From NCBI RefSeq assembly GCF_000427645.1, contig NZ_KE386571.1, positions 3,672,895 to 3,736,894 of the forward strand: a DNA stretch of 64,000 bases. Direction: 5' to 3'. The notes under the pieces are model-generated. The model was not told the origin of the DNA and ran no database searches. It was given only the letters and a program-made list of their open reading frames with translations. Below are positions 29,886 through 38,133 of this stretch, piece by piece (position 1 is the first letter of the stretch; each line of letters begins with the position of its first letter). A program made the translations under genes and the position numbers. Source of the DNA: Sphingomonas phyllosphaerae FA2. Its GTDB lineage: Bacteria; Pseudomonadota; Alphaproteobacteria; Sphingomonadales; Sphingomonadaceae.

Positions 29886-29990
29886 CTTTGCCTTGTTCTA
29901 CTTCTCCGCGGTGGCTGGCGCATCCCCTCCGGCTTCAAGGGTGTGGGTAGGTTGGAGGAGTGACGGCGCTGCCCACGCCAACTTGGCGGT

Positions 29991-30632
29991 ATGGACGCCG
30001 AGCCCTCACAACCTGTCGACGCGCTGCTGGCGCGGTTCGCTGACCTGGATGTCAGGCTCACGTCCGCGCAGCATGTCGCGGCCGCTAAGGTCAACGAGCT
30101 CCGCCGACAGGCAAAGTCCCGTCCCCGTCGGCGTGGCGGACCGGGTTCCGCCGACAGTCGCAAATACGCGATCGGCGGCGCGGTCGTGCTGCTCGCCGGC
30201 GAGATCGATGCCACTACCTTGCTCGGGCTGTTCGCGCAGACCGACATGATGCTCAGGTGGATGGCCGAGGAGCGACTGGCGAATGGCCATCAACCGTTCG
30301 GGAGCTTGCTCCGGGCGGTGCTTGCCGACCAGCGCAAGGCCGACTGGTGCAGGCGTTGGGGTGCGATCATCGAATGGTCGCACCGCAAGGCGCTCTATGA
30401 TGCCAGCGTCACGAGCTTCGAGACGTCCGGTCGCGCCGGCCCGCACGAACGCTGGCGGCAGCGCGACGTGACCGACGATCAGGCGGAACTGATCGAGACG
30501 CTATACACCCTGCTCGGTAAACCTATCCCGACGCTCGTCGACCGCGGTGCCGCGTACGAGTGGATCAAGGAACATGGCGGCAATCCGACCTACTGGGCGC
30601 CGCCGCCCCATCCCGACAGCTGGAGCGCATGA
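29991..30632 (+). CDS. TraD-like mobilisation accessory protein (tentative)
   Basis: This 213-residue protein has a helical N-terminus, followed by RKYAIGGAVVLLAGEIDATTL. That recalls the D-x-R-K-x-x-x-GA-x-L core of the small TraD proteins found beside MobA/MobL relaxases. The C-terminal half (about 95-213) is unlike that family. The position, divergent from the relaxase, supports a mobilisation role. It overlaps the start of the next small gene (ATGA-type overlap at 30629-30632). Confidence 0.5.
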   Translation: MDAEPSQPVDALLARFADLDVRLTSAQHVAAAKVNELRRQAKSRPRRRGGPGSADSRKYAIGGAVVLLAGEIDATTLLGLFAQTDMMLRWMAEERLANGHQPFGSLLRAVLADQRKADWCRRWGAIIEWSHRKALYDASVTSFETSGRAGPHERWRQRDVTDDQAELIETLYTLLGKPIPTLVDRGAAYEWIKEHGGNPTYWAPPPHPDSWSA

Positions 30633-30841
30633 TGATCCCGGACGATCTCGACGAACTGCTCGCGCTGGTCGAGGCCAGGCGCAGCATTCTGGAAAGAGCG
30701 GTTGTGCAGGTCGAGCAGGAGCTGGCCGCGGGGCGAACGGGCTATGGCGCCTATAGCAAGGCGCGCATGATCGAGAACGAGTGCCGCAAGCTTGCCGAGG
30801 TCGCGCAAGCCAGGATCGAGGCGGCGCTCGCCGAACTGTGA
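30629..30841 (+). CDS. small helical protein
   Basis: This 70-residue protein (MMIPDDLDELLALVEARRS...) is almost wholly helical, with charged heptad-like repeats. Its ATG overlaps the stop of the TraD-like gene, so it is translationally coupled. The family is unrecognised. A coiled-coil partner for the upstream protein is plausible from size and coupling only. Confidence 0.6.
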   Translation: MMIPDDLDELLALVEARRSILERAVVQVEQELAAGRTGYGAYSKARMIENECRKLAEVAQARIEAALAEL

Positions 30842-30918
30842 TAGCACCTTCGACGCTCTAGTTGGCGAATTGGTAATCAGGACACGGGTAGGTCTGACCG
30901 GCATGAAGCGAGGGCGCC

Positions 30919-32355
30919 GTGAAAGCTGACAAGAACCTCGCGCGTTATCTCTCCGTCAACGTGGTGCGGCTCGCCAAAGAGGTACTTGCCGACTTCCCGC
31001 GTTCGGCGGCCGATCTCGACCGGTTGATCAGCCGGTTGCATGCCGAGGCGCGTGGAGACCACCTGACGCAAGCCGAAAAGCGGGCATTGCTGTTTGGTCA
31101 GGCCAGTCTTGATGATCTGCCGCTCGCGGTACTCGACGCACGCTATCTGCCGTTGACTGACGAACGCGTGCCACAAAGCGCAGACGAACTGGCAGCTTTG
31201 TGCCGCTGGCTGATATCACGCAGCGGCGGCGACACCGCGTTGTGCGATACGCTTGTTCGAGGCTGGGCAGGGGGCGCAACGCCCCATGACGCCTTTGGAG
31301 AATTCGTCGACCGGATGTGGGCGACGCGCCAGCATCACCGGGACTTCTTCGAGGCTGTGGTGACCGGGCGGCACCACAAGGCGTTGACTGCCATCACCAA
31401 CGGCGAAGTCGTCAGCCTGGGTGATGAGAGAGCGATCTGGCTGCTCACCCGCATGGCGCTGATCTGGGCAGGCTTCGATTGTCAGGCGACGACAGCGCGG
31501 GTGCGGCGGTCGATGACACGGCCGCTCGGGTGGCTGATCCGCGGCGAAGGACAGCGCATCAAGGCCGCGACGCTGCTTGCGGTGCTCCGCCCTATCGGCA
31601 CGCTGACGGGGAAATTACTAGCCGCCTACAAGACGACTTGGGATGAACGGAGCACACCCGAGTTCAGGTCGCGACAGACCGATGTCATCGATATCCGCAA
31701 GCGCGCGGGCGCGATCGCAGGCGATCTGGAACGGCGTGAGGGCAAGTTTGCCCTCGACGACATCGTATGTGCTGTCCGGGAGCGCTGGGGGAGCACGGCT
31801 GACGCCCTCGCACGTCAGGCGCAACAGAGCCAAACCGACGCTACGCTCGGGCGTCAGCAAGCCTGCCAGCTTTGGTACGCAGGGTTGTCACCATTGGAGG
31901 CCGTCGGGCTTGTTGCGATGCGACTTGCCCAGATGGAGCAGCATTTGGAAGATCAGATCCGCGGCGCAATCGAGGATGGGCGCCGCCGCCAGTGCGCGCC
32001 CTTCCTCTCCATGCCGGACTTTTACGCCGACGACTTACATGACGGCTGGAAAGGTCGGACTCGCGCCATCGTCGATGCTCTGCGATCAGCTATTCTGAAA
32101 GATCCGGACCTGCACACTAGGCGGCGTTCTCGGGTACAACGAACAGGCATAAGTGAAATGCTCGAGGGAGCCGCAAACGACGACCCGTTCATCGTCGCGG
32201 TAACAGAGTTCCTGGCCCATACTAAACGCTATGGGCGAGTTTGGGAGAACGACAGCTGGCGCGAACGGCGCGCGGTCTTCGACACACTCGATCTGGCCAT
32301 CAACAAGCGTGTTAGTAGCGCGCAGGTGTTCCATTTGCATCAGATGAAGTCTTGA
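30919..32355 (+). CDS. hypothetical 478-residue protein
   Basis: This large, mainly helical cytoplasmic protein is of no family I recognise. The GTG start at 30919 has GAGGG just upstream. There is no signal peptide, membrane helix, P-loop or obvious nuclease motif. Scattered tryptophans and repeated RRSMTRPLGWLIRGEG-like basic segments could contact nucleic acid. It follows the TraD-like unit by 77 bases in the same direction and ends within a resolvase relic encoded on the other strand. It could be mobilisation cargo or a defence protein. Confidence 0.65.
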   Translation: MKADKNLARYLSVNVVRLAKEVLADFPRSAADLDRLISRLHAEARGDHLTQAEKRALLFGQASLDDLPLAVLDARYLPLTDERVPQSADELAALCRWLISRSGGDTALCDTLVRGWAGGATPHDAFGEFVDRMWATRQHHRDFFEAVVTGRHHKALTAITNGEVVSLGDERAIWLLTRMALIWAGFDCQATTARVRRSMTRPLGWLIRGEGQRIKAATLLAVLRPIGTLTGKLLAAYKTTWDERSTPEFRSRQTDVIDIRKRAGAIAGDLERREGKFALDDIVCAVRERWGSTADALARQAQQSQTDATLGRQQACQLWYAGLSPLEAVGLVAMRLAQMEQHLEDQIRGAIEDGRRRQCAPFLSMPDFYADDLHDGWKGRTRAIVDALRSAILKDPDLHTRRRSRVQRTGISEMLEGAANDDPFIVAVTEFLAHTKRYGRVWENDSWRERRAVFDTLDLAINKRVSSAQVFHLHQMKS

Positions 32356-32359
32356 GTTC

Positions 32360-32480
32360 CAGCGTCAGGTGGCCGCGCAAACAGTTCCACTCCGGACAAG
32401 TGAGGCGAGACAGCCGTTCAACCTGCCCGACCAGTAGCGCGTCACCAGGCTCATGGTTGGTGAGCAAGCGAAAAAGCTCA
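32360..32480 (-). pseudogene. serine resolvase relic
   Basis: A minus-strand frame reads ELFRLLTNHEPGDALLVGQV and then ERLSRLTCPEWNCLRGHLTL. This matches the middle of Tn3-type resolvases, where GD-LLVEQVDRLSRL is the conserved core. Similarity stops on both sides: the catalytic-serine N-terminus and the DNA-binding C-terminus are missing. It is a fragment left by an earlier transposon or resolvase-bearing element, and may mark the right edge of the mobilisation segment. Confidence 0.6.
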
Positions 32481-32885
32481 GAGATGCACCTTGGCTTGAA
32501 TTTCATCTTCAGCGTTGCACGGCGTGATCCGGATAGCGCGCCCGACTCCGAAAGGATAGAAGGATTCACGTGTGCGTGACCCATCCTATCAGAAATCAAC
32601 GCGCAGGTACGCCGGGATGATTATGCCCCTGTCTTTGATAAGTGGTGCTTTTTTGTTCAGTCCTTTTTACGTCATCGGACGGCCTTTGAAGCACCAGCCG
32701 CGTGTCGGTCCTCGTAAGGTATACCCTAAGTGCACCAGGGCGTCGGAGGGGCGACCCTGCCAGAACAAGGCCTCGTGAGAGGCATGCAAGACGTTATGAC
32801 GGTTCGACCGCATCATTCTCGTGCGAAAACAGGTAGGGGACAGCCCTGAGGAATGGACACCAGGTCGGCTGCTAAGTCCCTTCTA
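32481..32885. other. intergenic, no recognised gene
   Basis: Less GC-rich sequence between the resolvase relic and the DUF3800-like gene. A short plus-strand frame (32572-32778) has no supporting features. It is probably transposon debris. Confidence 0.45.
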
Positions 32886-34064
32886 TCATTCCAAGAAAGC
32901 CTCCAGACGTTGCATGTCATCAAGGCTGAGAACCTTTTCGACAAATGCATCGGTAACGGAAATTGACCGATTGAGGAGAGCGCTAAACAGAAGCCGGTTT
33001 GTGTCTTGGGCTTCAGTGAGGTCGGCCTTGATGTACGTGATCCTTTCTAGAGGAACGTCGCGGAGCCAAGCTAAGCAAGCGCCAAGCAGACCCACCACCA
33101 CATCGGAAAGCTGCACCCCTGGCTCGGCCTTGGAGTCAACAAACCGATATAGTTCAATTGGCATGCCCCCTTCGATGAACCGATAATCCTCAAGAATTAC
33201 GCTGATTTTATCTTCTCTATCGAGGATGTGTTGGCTCGCCTTGAAGAGGCAGATGCGGTGAATGAACATCTGCCGGAAGTCGTCCATGATGACGCGCGGG
33301 ACGTCGTCCAAAAGCAGTAGGCCATCCAAGGAGCGGCCCGACATAAGGACGTCTTTGAGCATCCTGCGGTGGTGCTCATCATCGAACTCGTCGGTATCAT
33401 CAACGAGCGCCATCACTTCATGAAGGAAGCCCCTGACATCTCCCTGGGCAACGGCAGGGTAGGAGTAGCGACGCAAAATGTCCTGTGTCATTGGGAGATT
33501 TCGGCGGAGCACGCGGTATAGATCGTTCTTAAGGATCCATCGACCACCCGGATCAAACAGATCGACCAAGGGCATTGAGTCGATAATGTCAACAAAGGAG
33601 AAATACACCGGATCGAGAGCTAAGAAGTGCACGAGGTATTCCTCAGCGGTAAGCCATTCCAAGAAGTGCTGGAGCCTTTTGGAGCCGAGTTTCGTTAGAA
33701 AATCGCCTTTAGCCACGTGCTCAAACTTGATCTCGGGGGTGTTCGGTTGAATTCCCATTGCCTTGCGCAGAGGTGCTAGGTCGATGGGCTTCACAGGGCC
33801 TGGATGCGCCACACCGCCTAGGACGAACGGCCGGGGGTCGGGCACGTTGAAGCCGTCGTCTGTGACCTTGATCAGACGATGATTATTTGTCTCGTCGTAG
33901 TAGAAAGTGCGGGCCTCGTCCGTGGCTCGCAGTCCCCAGAGTTCGATCGCAGGATTGCGGTGCTCATCAACGTTAATGTCGATGCGCTCGGCGGGCAGCT
34001 CATCCTCACCAGCGTGGAAGTCGTTACGGTCGTTCATCAGCTTCGCCTTGCGTTTTCCGGCCAT
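32886..34064 (-). CDS. DUF3800-like protein
   Basis: This 392-residue protein has an N-terminal beta-strand with acidic residues, FYYDETNNHRLIKV (Asp57, Glu58). Near the C-terminus it has FVDSKAEPGVQLSDVVVGL (Asp310, Gln318, Asp321), the layout of DUF3800 proteins (FxDESG at the front, Q-x-x-D at the back). That family is thought to have an RNase H-like fold and often lies in defence islands. No nuclease activity is proven for it here. The codon use is lower in GC than its neighbours. It lies 52 bases downstream of the HEPN-like gene on the same strand, so the two are probably an operon. Confidence 0.6.
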   Translation of the reverse strand: MAGKRKAKLMNDRNDFHAGEDELPAERIDINVDEHRNPAIELWGLRATDEARTFYYDETNNHRLIKVTDDGFNVPDPRPFVLGGVAHPGPVKPIDLAPLRKAMGIQPNTPEIKFEHVAKGDFLTKLGSKRLQHFLEWLTAEEYLVHFLALDPVYFSFVDIIDSMPLVDLFDPGGRWILKNDLYRVLRRNLPMTQDILRRYSYPAVAQGDVRGFLHEVMALVDDTDEFDDEHHRRMLKDVLMSGRSLDGLLLLDDVPRVIMDDFRQMFIHRICLFKASQHILDREDKISVILEDYRFIEGGMPIELYRFVDSKAEPGVQLSDVVVGLLGACLAWLRDVPLERITYIKADLTEAQDTNRLLFSALLNRSISVTDAFVEKVLSLDDMQRLEAFLE

Positions 34065-34116
34065 GTAAGGGGTACGCCAAACCGCACGGGTGTGTTTGAC
34101 GCTTTGATATCAACGC

Positions 34117-34800
34117 TCAGGCTAGTCCGAGCTCGCTTAGGATCTGGGCCTCGGTGAGGCCATAAATGCCGGTCCAGTGGAAGAGGAAGGGAGACAGGTC
34201 GGCGTTACCCCGCGCTTTGCCAACTCGCGCGACAAGTAGGAGGCACCACATCAGTGCCTCGCGGCAGAAGAGCGCGTCCTCGAAGGCAGCCTGAAAGTTG
34301 CGGACTAGACCTTCAATTTTAATTGGGACATTGCCGCCGAGCGTCATCGATGCCGGCTCCCATTGCGGATGAACAAGGTCGTTTCGTAGCTGAGACAAAC
34401 CGTGGATACGTCCGATGATCCTGGTTTGGTCTTCGATCGATCCTTCGGGCGTCATCGCCATCAGCTGCTCGATCTTGCGAGTCAACGAGCCATGGCGCTG
34501 ACTGACCCGTTCCTCCAGCCTTGTATCGCCAAGCTCCTGACCTCGAAGCTTGAAGTATGTGTTGGTGAAGGCCTCGACTCCGGTCAGACTCATGATGAAG
34601 GCCTGCACGCCGTGAGCGCGGCGGAGCGGCTTGCTGTCTGCGCGCTCGAGCAACTGCAGGTTCGATCCCGCCAGCTTGAAATAAAGGGTCACGATCGAGA
34701 ACAGTTGCTCCAAGGAGACGCTCTCGGGTTGCGGTTCGCCGTCGCGTAGGATCCCTCGGATGCTGCCATTCTCGTGAGTATCGATGTGGTAGTGCGGCAT
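34117..34800 (-). CDS. HEPN-like protein (Rx4H motif)
   Basis: This 227-residue, mostly helical protein contains LRNDLVHPQW, with Arg139-Asn-x3-His144, the Rx4-6H motif of HEPN-domain RNases and related helical proteins. The rest of the HEPN fold (helical bundle around LTRKIEQLMAM and the region after the motif) is plausible. Many HEPN proteins act as toxins or RNA-cleaving effectors; some use the fold only for binding. It precedes the DUF3800-like gene. The promoter must lie in the 34801-34959 gap shared with the divergent toxin-antitoxin unit. The ATG has only a weak ribosome-binding site. Confidence 0.5.
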   Translation of the reverse strand: MPHYHIDTHENGSIRGILRDGEPQPESVSLEQLFSIVTLYFKLAGSNLQLLERADSKPLRRAHGVQAFIMSLTGVEAFTNTYFKLRGQELGDTRLEERVSQRHGSLTRKIEQLMAMTPEGSIEDQTRIIGRIHGLSQLRNDLVHPQWEPASMTLGGNVPIKIEGLVRNFQAAFEDALFCREALMWCLLLVARVGKARGNADLSPFLFHWTGIYGLTEAQILSELGLA

Positions 34801-34913
34801 CTTGGCTCACTTCTCCAGCTCGTATCTGCAAGGATGCCGGGTAGCCCTTCGTCCGCGTCAGGGAGCGGTCGGGCAGGGGCTTTCACGGGTCCGTCCTTGC
34901 TGGCGGAGCACAG

Positions 34914-34939
34914 AGTATATATATTCCCGTTCGTGGGAA
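34914..34939 (+). promoter_or_regulatory. promoter/operator of the toxin-antitoxin pair
   Basis: An AT-rich TATATATAT stretch in a GC-rich background (34916-34923) can serve as a -10 element. It is followed by the inverted repeat TTCCC (34924-34928) / GGGAA (34935-34939), about 20 bases before the antitoxin start. An autoregulatory operator is expected for toxin-antitoxin operons. Confidence 0.4.
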
Positions 34940-34959
34940 GACATATCGAGGTGGAGTGC

Positions 34960-35610
34960 GTGGCTGAGAGTTTCGATTTTCTCAAGCCGACCGAGGCGGC
35001 GGTCGTCTCCGGCGTTGATCTGAAGATCGTCAATCATGCGATCGACCGCGCCTTGCCTCCACGCGTTGTACGTCGCGGGAAGGGAAAGAGTGTCTGGGCC
35101 GAGGCCTGCTTCTACATCGCATTCTATCACCGCAGTGCCGGCAAGCTGACCGCAGACGAGCGCCGGTTCGCGATACTGGATATCGACAAGCGGGTTGAAG
35201 CGGCAGGCGAGGAGACCTCGCGATGGCATTCGTTGCGGCGCCATTGCGTGGTTCAGCACGACTTCCTGGCCCTCGATCTCGACGCCTTCTGGTACGAGAC
35301 GCACGAGCGGTGGGGGCGCTATTTGGCGGCGCGTGAGATTGTGACGGTGGACCCTGCCATTCTCGGCGGCACGCCTGTGATCGCGGGGACCAGGGTGCCA
35401 GTCCATGATGTCGCAGCTTCGGTAGCCGCAGGCATATCCCCTTCTCGGATTGCCAGTGCCTATCCCTTGCTGAAGGCCGAGCATATCGAATTGGCGTCGC
35501 TCTATGCGAAGGCAAATCCGCTCCAGGGCCGTCCGCCAGAGCGCCGCCCCGTCGAAGGGGCGAAGATCAACTCGAAGCGTACGATCGAACGGCGACGGCA
35601 GAGCGCGTGA
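34960..35610 (+). CDS. DUF433-type antitoxin
   Basis: This 216-residue protein has the DUF433 signature DPAILGGTPVIAGTRVPVHD at about 128-147. It is followed by helices (SRIASAYPLLKAEHIELASL) that form the winged-helix-like antitoxin fold. The N-terminal half is a longer, MerR-like or accessory region. I chose the GTG at 34960 because GAGG lies upstream; the longer frame to 34774 runs antisense into the HEPN-like gene. The stop overlaps the next start (GTGA), coupling it to the PIN-like toxin. It should bind and neutralise that toxin and repress the operon. Confidence 0.75.
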   Translation: MAESFDFLKPTEAAVVSGVDLKIVNHAIDRALPPRVVRRGKGKSVWAEACFYIAFYHRSAGKLTADERRFAILDIDKRVEAAGEETSRWHSLRRHCVVQHDFLALDLDAFWYETHERWGRYLAAREIVTVDPAILGGTPVIAGTRVPVHDVAASVAAGISPSRIASAYPLLKAEHIELASLYAKANPLQGRPPERRPVEGAKINSKRTIERRRQSA

Positions 35611-36035
35611 AGCTCTTCATCGACGAGTGCCTTAGCAGCGAACTTGTACATCGCGCAGTTGCCCGCGGACACGAGGAGACAACGAGCGTTGTGTACCGGG
35701 GCTTGGCGGGCACGCAGGATTGGACCCTCGTGCCAATCGTCATAGCCGGCGACTACACGCTTGTGACGAAGAACTCGATCGACTTCCGAGGCGCGGCAGA
35801 TCAGCCGGGCGAGAAGGGCCTCTACAAGGATGTCGAACTGCATCCTGGCTTGATCTGTCTTAATGGACCCAAGGGAATGGACCTCGACATGCAGCTGGAG
35901 CTGTTCGATGTCGCGCTCGACGAGATCGATCGGCTGAACGACGATCTCGTCAACAAATGCTTGGAAATCACGCTCATCGCCGAAGATGAGCAGGAGAGTA
36001 TTGAGATCACGCTTTACGACCTGCCGACGCTCTAG
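35607..36035 (+). CDS. PIN-like (DUF5615-type) toxin
   Basis: This 142-residue protein starts MKLFIDECLSSELV. The FIDE acidic motif and the later LVTKNSIDF match the DUF5615/Mut7-C-like PIN-like toxins that pair with DUF433 antitoxins. Conserved acidic residues (Asp6, Glu7, and Asp in IDF) could bind metal for RNA cleavage. The GTG start overlaps the antitoxin stop by four bases. The acidic C-terminal extension of about 60 residues is longer than in typical members. Confidence 0.75.
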   Translation: MKLFIDECLSSELVHRAVARGHEETTSVVYRGLAGTQDWTLVPIVIAGDYTLVTKNSIDFRGAADQPGEKGLYKDVELHPGLICLNGPKGMDLDMQLELFDVALDEIDRLNDDLVNKCLEITLIAEDEQESIEITLYDLPTL

Positions 36036-36069
36036 CGGCTCGAGCGATGCAACGGAATGCGGGCTCTGG

Positions 36070-37512
36070 TCAGCGCGCCACGCGACCTCGCAACCCACCG
36101 TCTTTACCTTCGTCCTTCAGCTTGGCACGCACTTCGTCACCGAGGAAATCTATCGTCGTCGTCCGAGAGAAGAGCACGCGAGGGGAGGGGCCTCGCCAGA
36201 TCGCTTCGCCGTTCTCGATCCGGAAATGCGCCATGCCCGGGAAGAGCGCTTCATCGATCGGTCGCAGGGCATTCGGATTATGGTACATCTCCAGCTCGTC
36301 CGCCCAGTCTTCCTGATAGTCGGGGCTTTCGACGTCGATATCGAAGGGGATGGGATCGAAGGCGCCGGGATGCGGATCGTTCAAACCGCCCTTGCGGAGG
36401 AGGCTGACGAAGCGGTCCCCGAAACCGGCCCTTACCCCCATCCGATTGAATTTGGAGACAGTTCCGGCATTTGAAAAAAGGACGGCGGAAACATGCTCGG
36501 TGTCGGGTTGCCAGAAGAACGGTTCGCTCACCGTCTTTGTCCCGGAAGTCCATCCAGACACGGGTTTCTCAATCCCCGCGCGGCGACCATCAGTGTCGGT
36601 CGTGACGGTAGCGCTGGTTCCATACAGATAGATGGGGATTGCAGTATGAGACCAGACCATCGATCCTGGGGCGTGGAAATCCGCAATTGCCAGCACGAAG
36701 GGGTGACCTCGAACATGCGGCGCTTCCCAATACCGCTTCTTCATCTTGCTGTAGAGCGGTGAGCCGAACTTCAGCGGCATATCTTCCTCGATGAAACGCC
36801 AGAAGTCCTCCGGCGGCCCTTCGGGTGCTCCCGATGCCATGGCACTGGTCATCGTATCGGGGCCGTTGGCCGTAACGGCCTCAACGAAAATCCGGGCTTC
36901 TCCTTTTGAAAGGTCGAAGTCTGGAACGGCATGCTCCGACCCAACAGCGAAACCGAGCGCCCGCATGCACGCGAAAAGGTACAGCTCCCATGTGCGCGCA
37001 CTATAGCCCGTGGTCTGATAATCCTTGACGAAGTTTCCGTCCTGGTCCGGAAGCCAACGTGCAAGCTCCGTTAGCATCGCGCGGGCTGCGGATTGATTGG
37101 GTCCGTCACGTAGAACCAAATACGCTGGGTGTAGAGCGTGTTGCAGCGGCTGGGGGGCGAACAGATCGATACCGTCGCGCAGATTAGGAAAGTTTGTGAA
37201 GTCGGGTTGTGCCCTCGCGAGCGTCTCGCTGCGGTGATCGCTCATAATATCTTCGGCAACCCTCGCCGTAGGATAAGGGCCGGATCGCGTAAATCCTCGA
37301 TATCGGCCTGCCGAGTCTCGTGCGAGCGCCGCAAGCCAAAATTGGCGAGTTTCTCGATGATGAAGGACAGCGGCGAGGATGCGCTCATCATGCGTGGACC
37401 AGCACGATCCTATTGCCAGTTGATCGTGCATCTCCGGATCCCAGCTCCACAGCGCAAAGGCGTTGAAGCGCTCGAGGCTCATGCGATGGAAGCGGGAAGG
37501 GTGATCGGTCAT
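36070..37512 (-). CDS. PD-(D/E)XK-like protein with PDF...VEAV motif
   Basis: This is a 480-residue protein of unnamed family. The middle reads WELYLFACMRALGF (Glu176), AVPDFDL (Pro197-Asp198) and IFVEAVTAN (Glu211). This is the order helix-Glu, PD, beta-hairpin, Glu seen in PD-(D/E)XK folds, but with Val where the catalytic Lys normally stands. Proteins with the PDF/VEAVT pattern are widespread as hypothetical proteins. The fold is therefore nuclease-like and activity is uncertain. The C-terminal half (from about 290) has no recognised motif. It is a single gene, convergent with the toxin gene. Confidence 0.55.
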   Translation of the reverse strand: MTDHPSRFHRMSLERFNAFALWSWDPEMHDQLAIGSCWSTHDERILAAVLHHRETRQFWLAALARDSAGRYRGFTRSGPYPTARVAEDIMSDHRSETLARAQPDFTNFPNLRDGIDLFAPQPLQHALHPAYLVLRDGPNQSAARAMLTELARWLPDQDGNFVKDYQTTGYSARTWELYLFACMRALGFAVGSEHAVPDFDLSKGEARIFVEAVTANGPDTMTSAMASGAPEGPPEDFWRFIEEDMPLKFGSPLYSKMKKRYWEAPHVRGHPFVLAIADFHAPGSMVWSHTAIPIYLYGTSATVTTDTDGRRAGIEKPVSGWTSGTKTVSEPFFWQPDTEHVSAVLFSNAGTVSKFNRMGVRAGFGDRFVSLLRKGGLNDPHPGAFDPIPFDIDVESPDYQEDWADELEMYHNPNALRPIDEALFPGMAHFRIENGEAIWRGPSPRVLFSRTTTIDFLGDEVRAKLKDEGKDGGLRGRVAR

Positions 37513-37665
37513 AGGGCCATTGAGCCCGGAACAAGTGGGTTGATCAACACCGTCGTGTGGGGAGGACCTTCTGGAACCTTACCACATTAGATCGGGTCGC
37601 GATCCCCGCTGGAGAGTTGGTGGTCGCAGAGAGCCTGCAAGGGTTCCTAGAATTAGGGCCTGAGC

Positions 37666-37695
37666 TTGACATTTAAGAGGGGACGCTATTTTATA
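37666..37695 (+). promoter_or_regulatory. sigma70-type promoter
   Basis: A perfect TTGACA (37666-37671) is followed 18 bp later by TTTATA (37690-37695), or 15 bp later by TATTTT. This is striking in GC-rich DNA. It lies just before the 37707 gene, so the transcript would be nearly leaderless or have a very short leader. Confidence 0.5.
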
Positions 37696-37706
37696 GGAGC
37701 AACGTT

Positions 37707-38036
37707 GTGAGCTATAGCGAGGATGGCTCGTTCTGGGAGCATATTATGGCATCGCAAAACACGTTGGAGCTTCAGCGCTTCCTGCACAGTGTCTGGGAAG
37801 TTGGCGTAGGGCAGATCCGCAAAGCGGAACTACTCTTCCTGCTCGGCCGAAAGCGTCTGACGGCAAGCGTCTGGGTCGAAGTTCAGAACATCTGGTCCGA
37901 GGTATCCGAGGGCGAACCGTTGCTACTTGGAGATGCCGAGGGAATGTGGGCCTTCGCCTATGGAAGAGGGTTGCGGACGAGCAAAGAATCTTGGTTTCAA
38001 GATGTCCGCAAGTATGCCGAATTAACGATTAACTAG
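37707..38036 (+). CDS. hypothetical small protein
   Basis: This 109-residue protein starts at GTG with AGGAG upstream. It is rich in tryptophan and helices (LQRFLHSVWEVGVGQIRKAE), with no membrane helix or known motif. It stands alone between the PD-(D/E)XK-like gene and the ABC-3C operon, convergent with the latter. A strong consensus -35 element precedes it. GC content is lower than average for the window. The function is unknown. Confidence 0.6.
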   Translation: MSYSEDGSFWEHIMASQNTLELQRFLHSVWEVGVGQIRKAELLFLLGRKRLTASVWVEVQNIWSEVSEGEPLLLGDAEGMWAFAYGRGLRTSKESWFQDVRKYAELTIN

Positions 38037-38133
38037 TGGTGATTGGCGCAAGATAGACGAACCTTGTGGTGTCAGGTTAGAGCTGTCGGATCGACGCGGC
38101 AGGTTGAGTCATTATGATTTACCCAGGTCATCG

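Noticed and set aside
32820..32850. Partial match to the tRNA-fMet 3' segment (AGGGGACAG) as a possible attR
   Set aside because: Only about eight bases agree and flanking bases do not; chance match.
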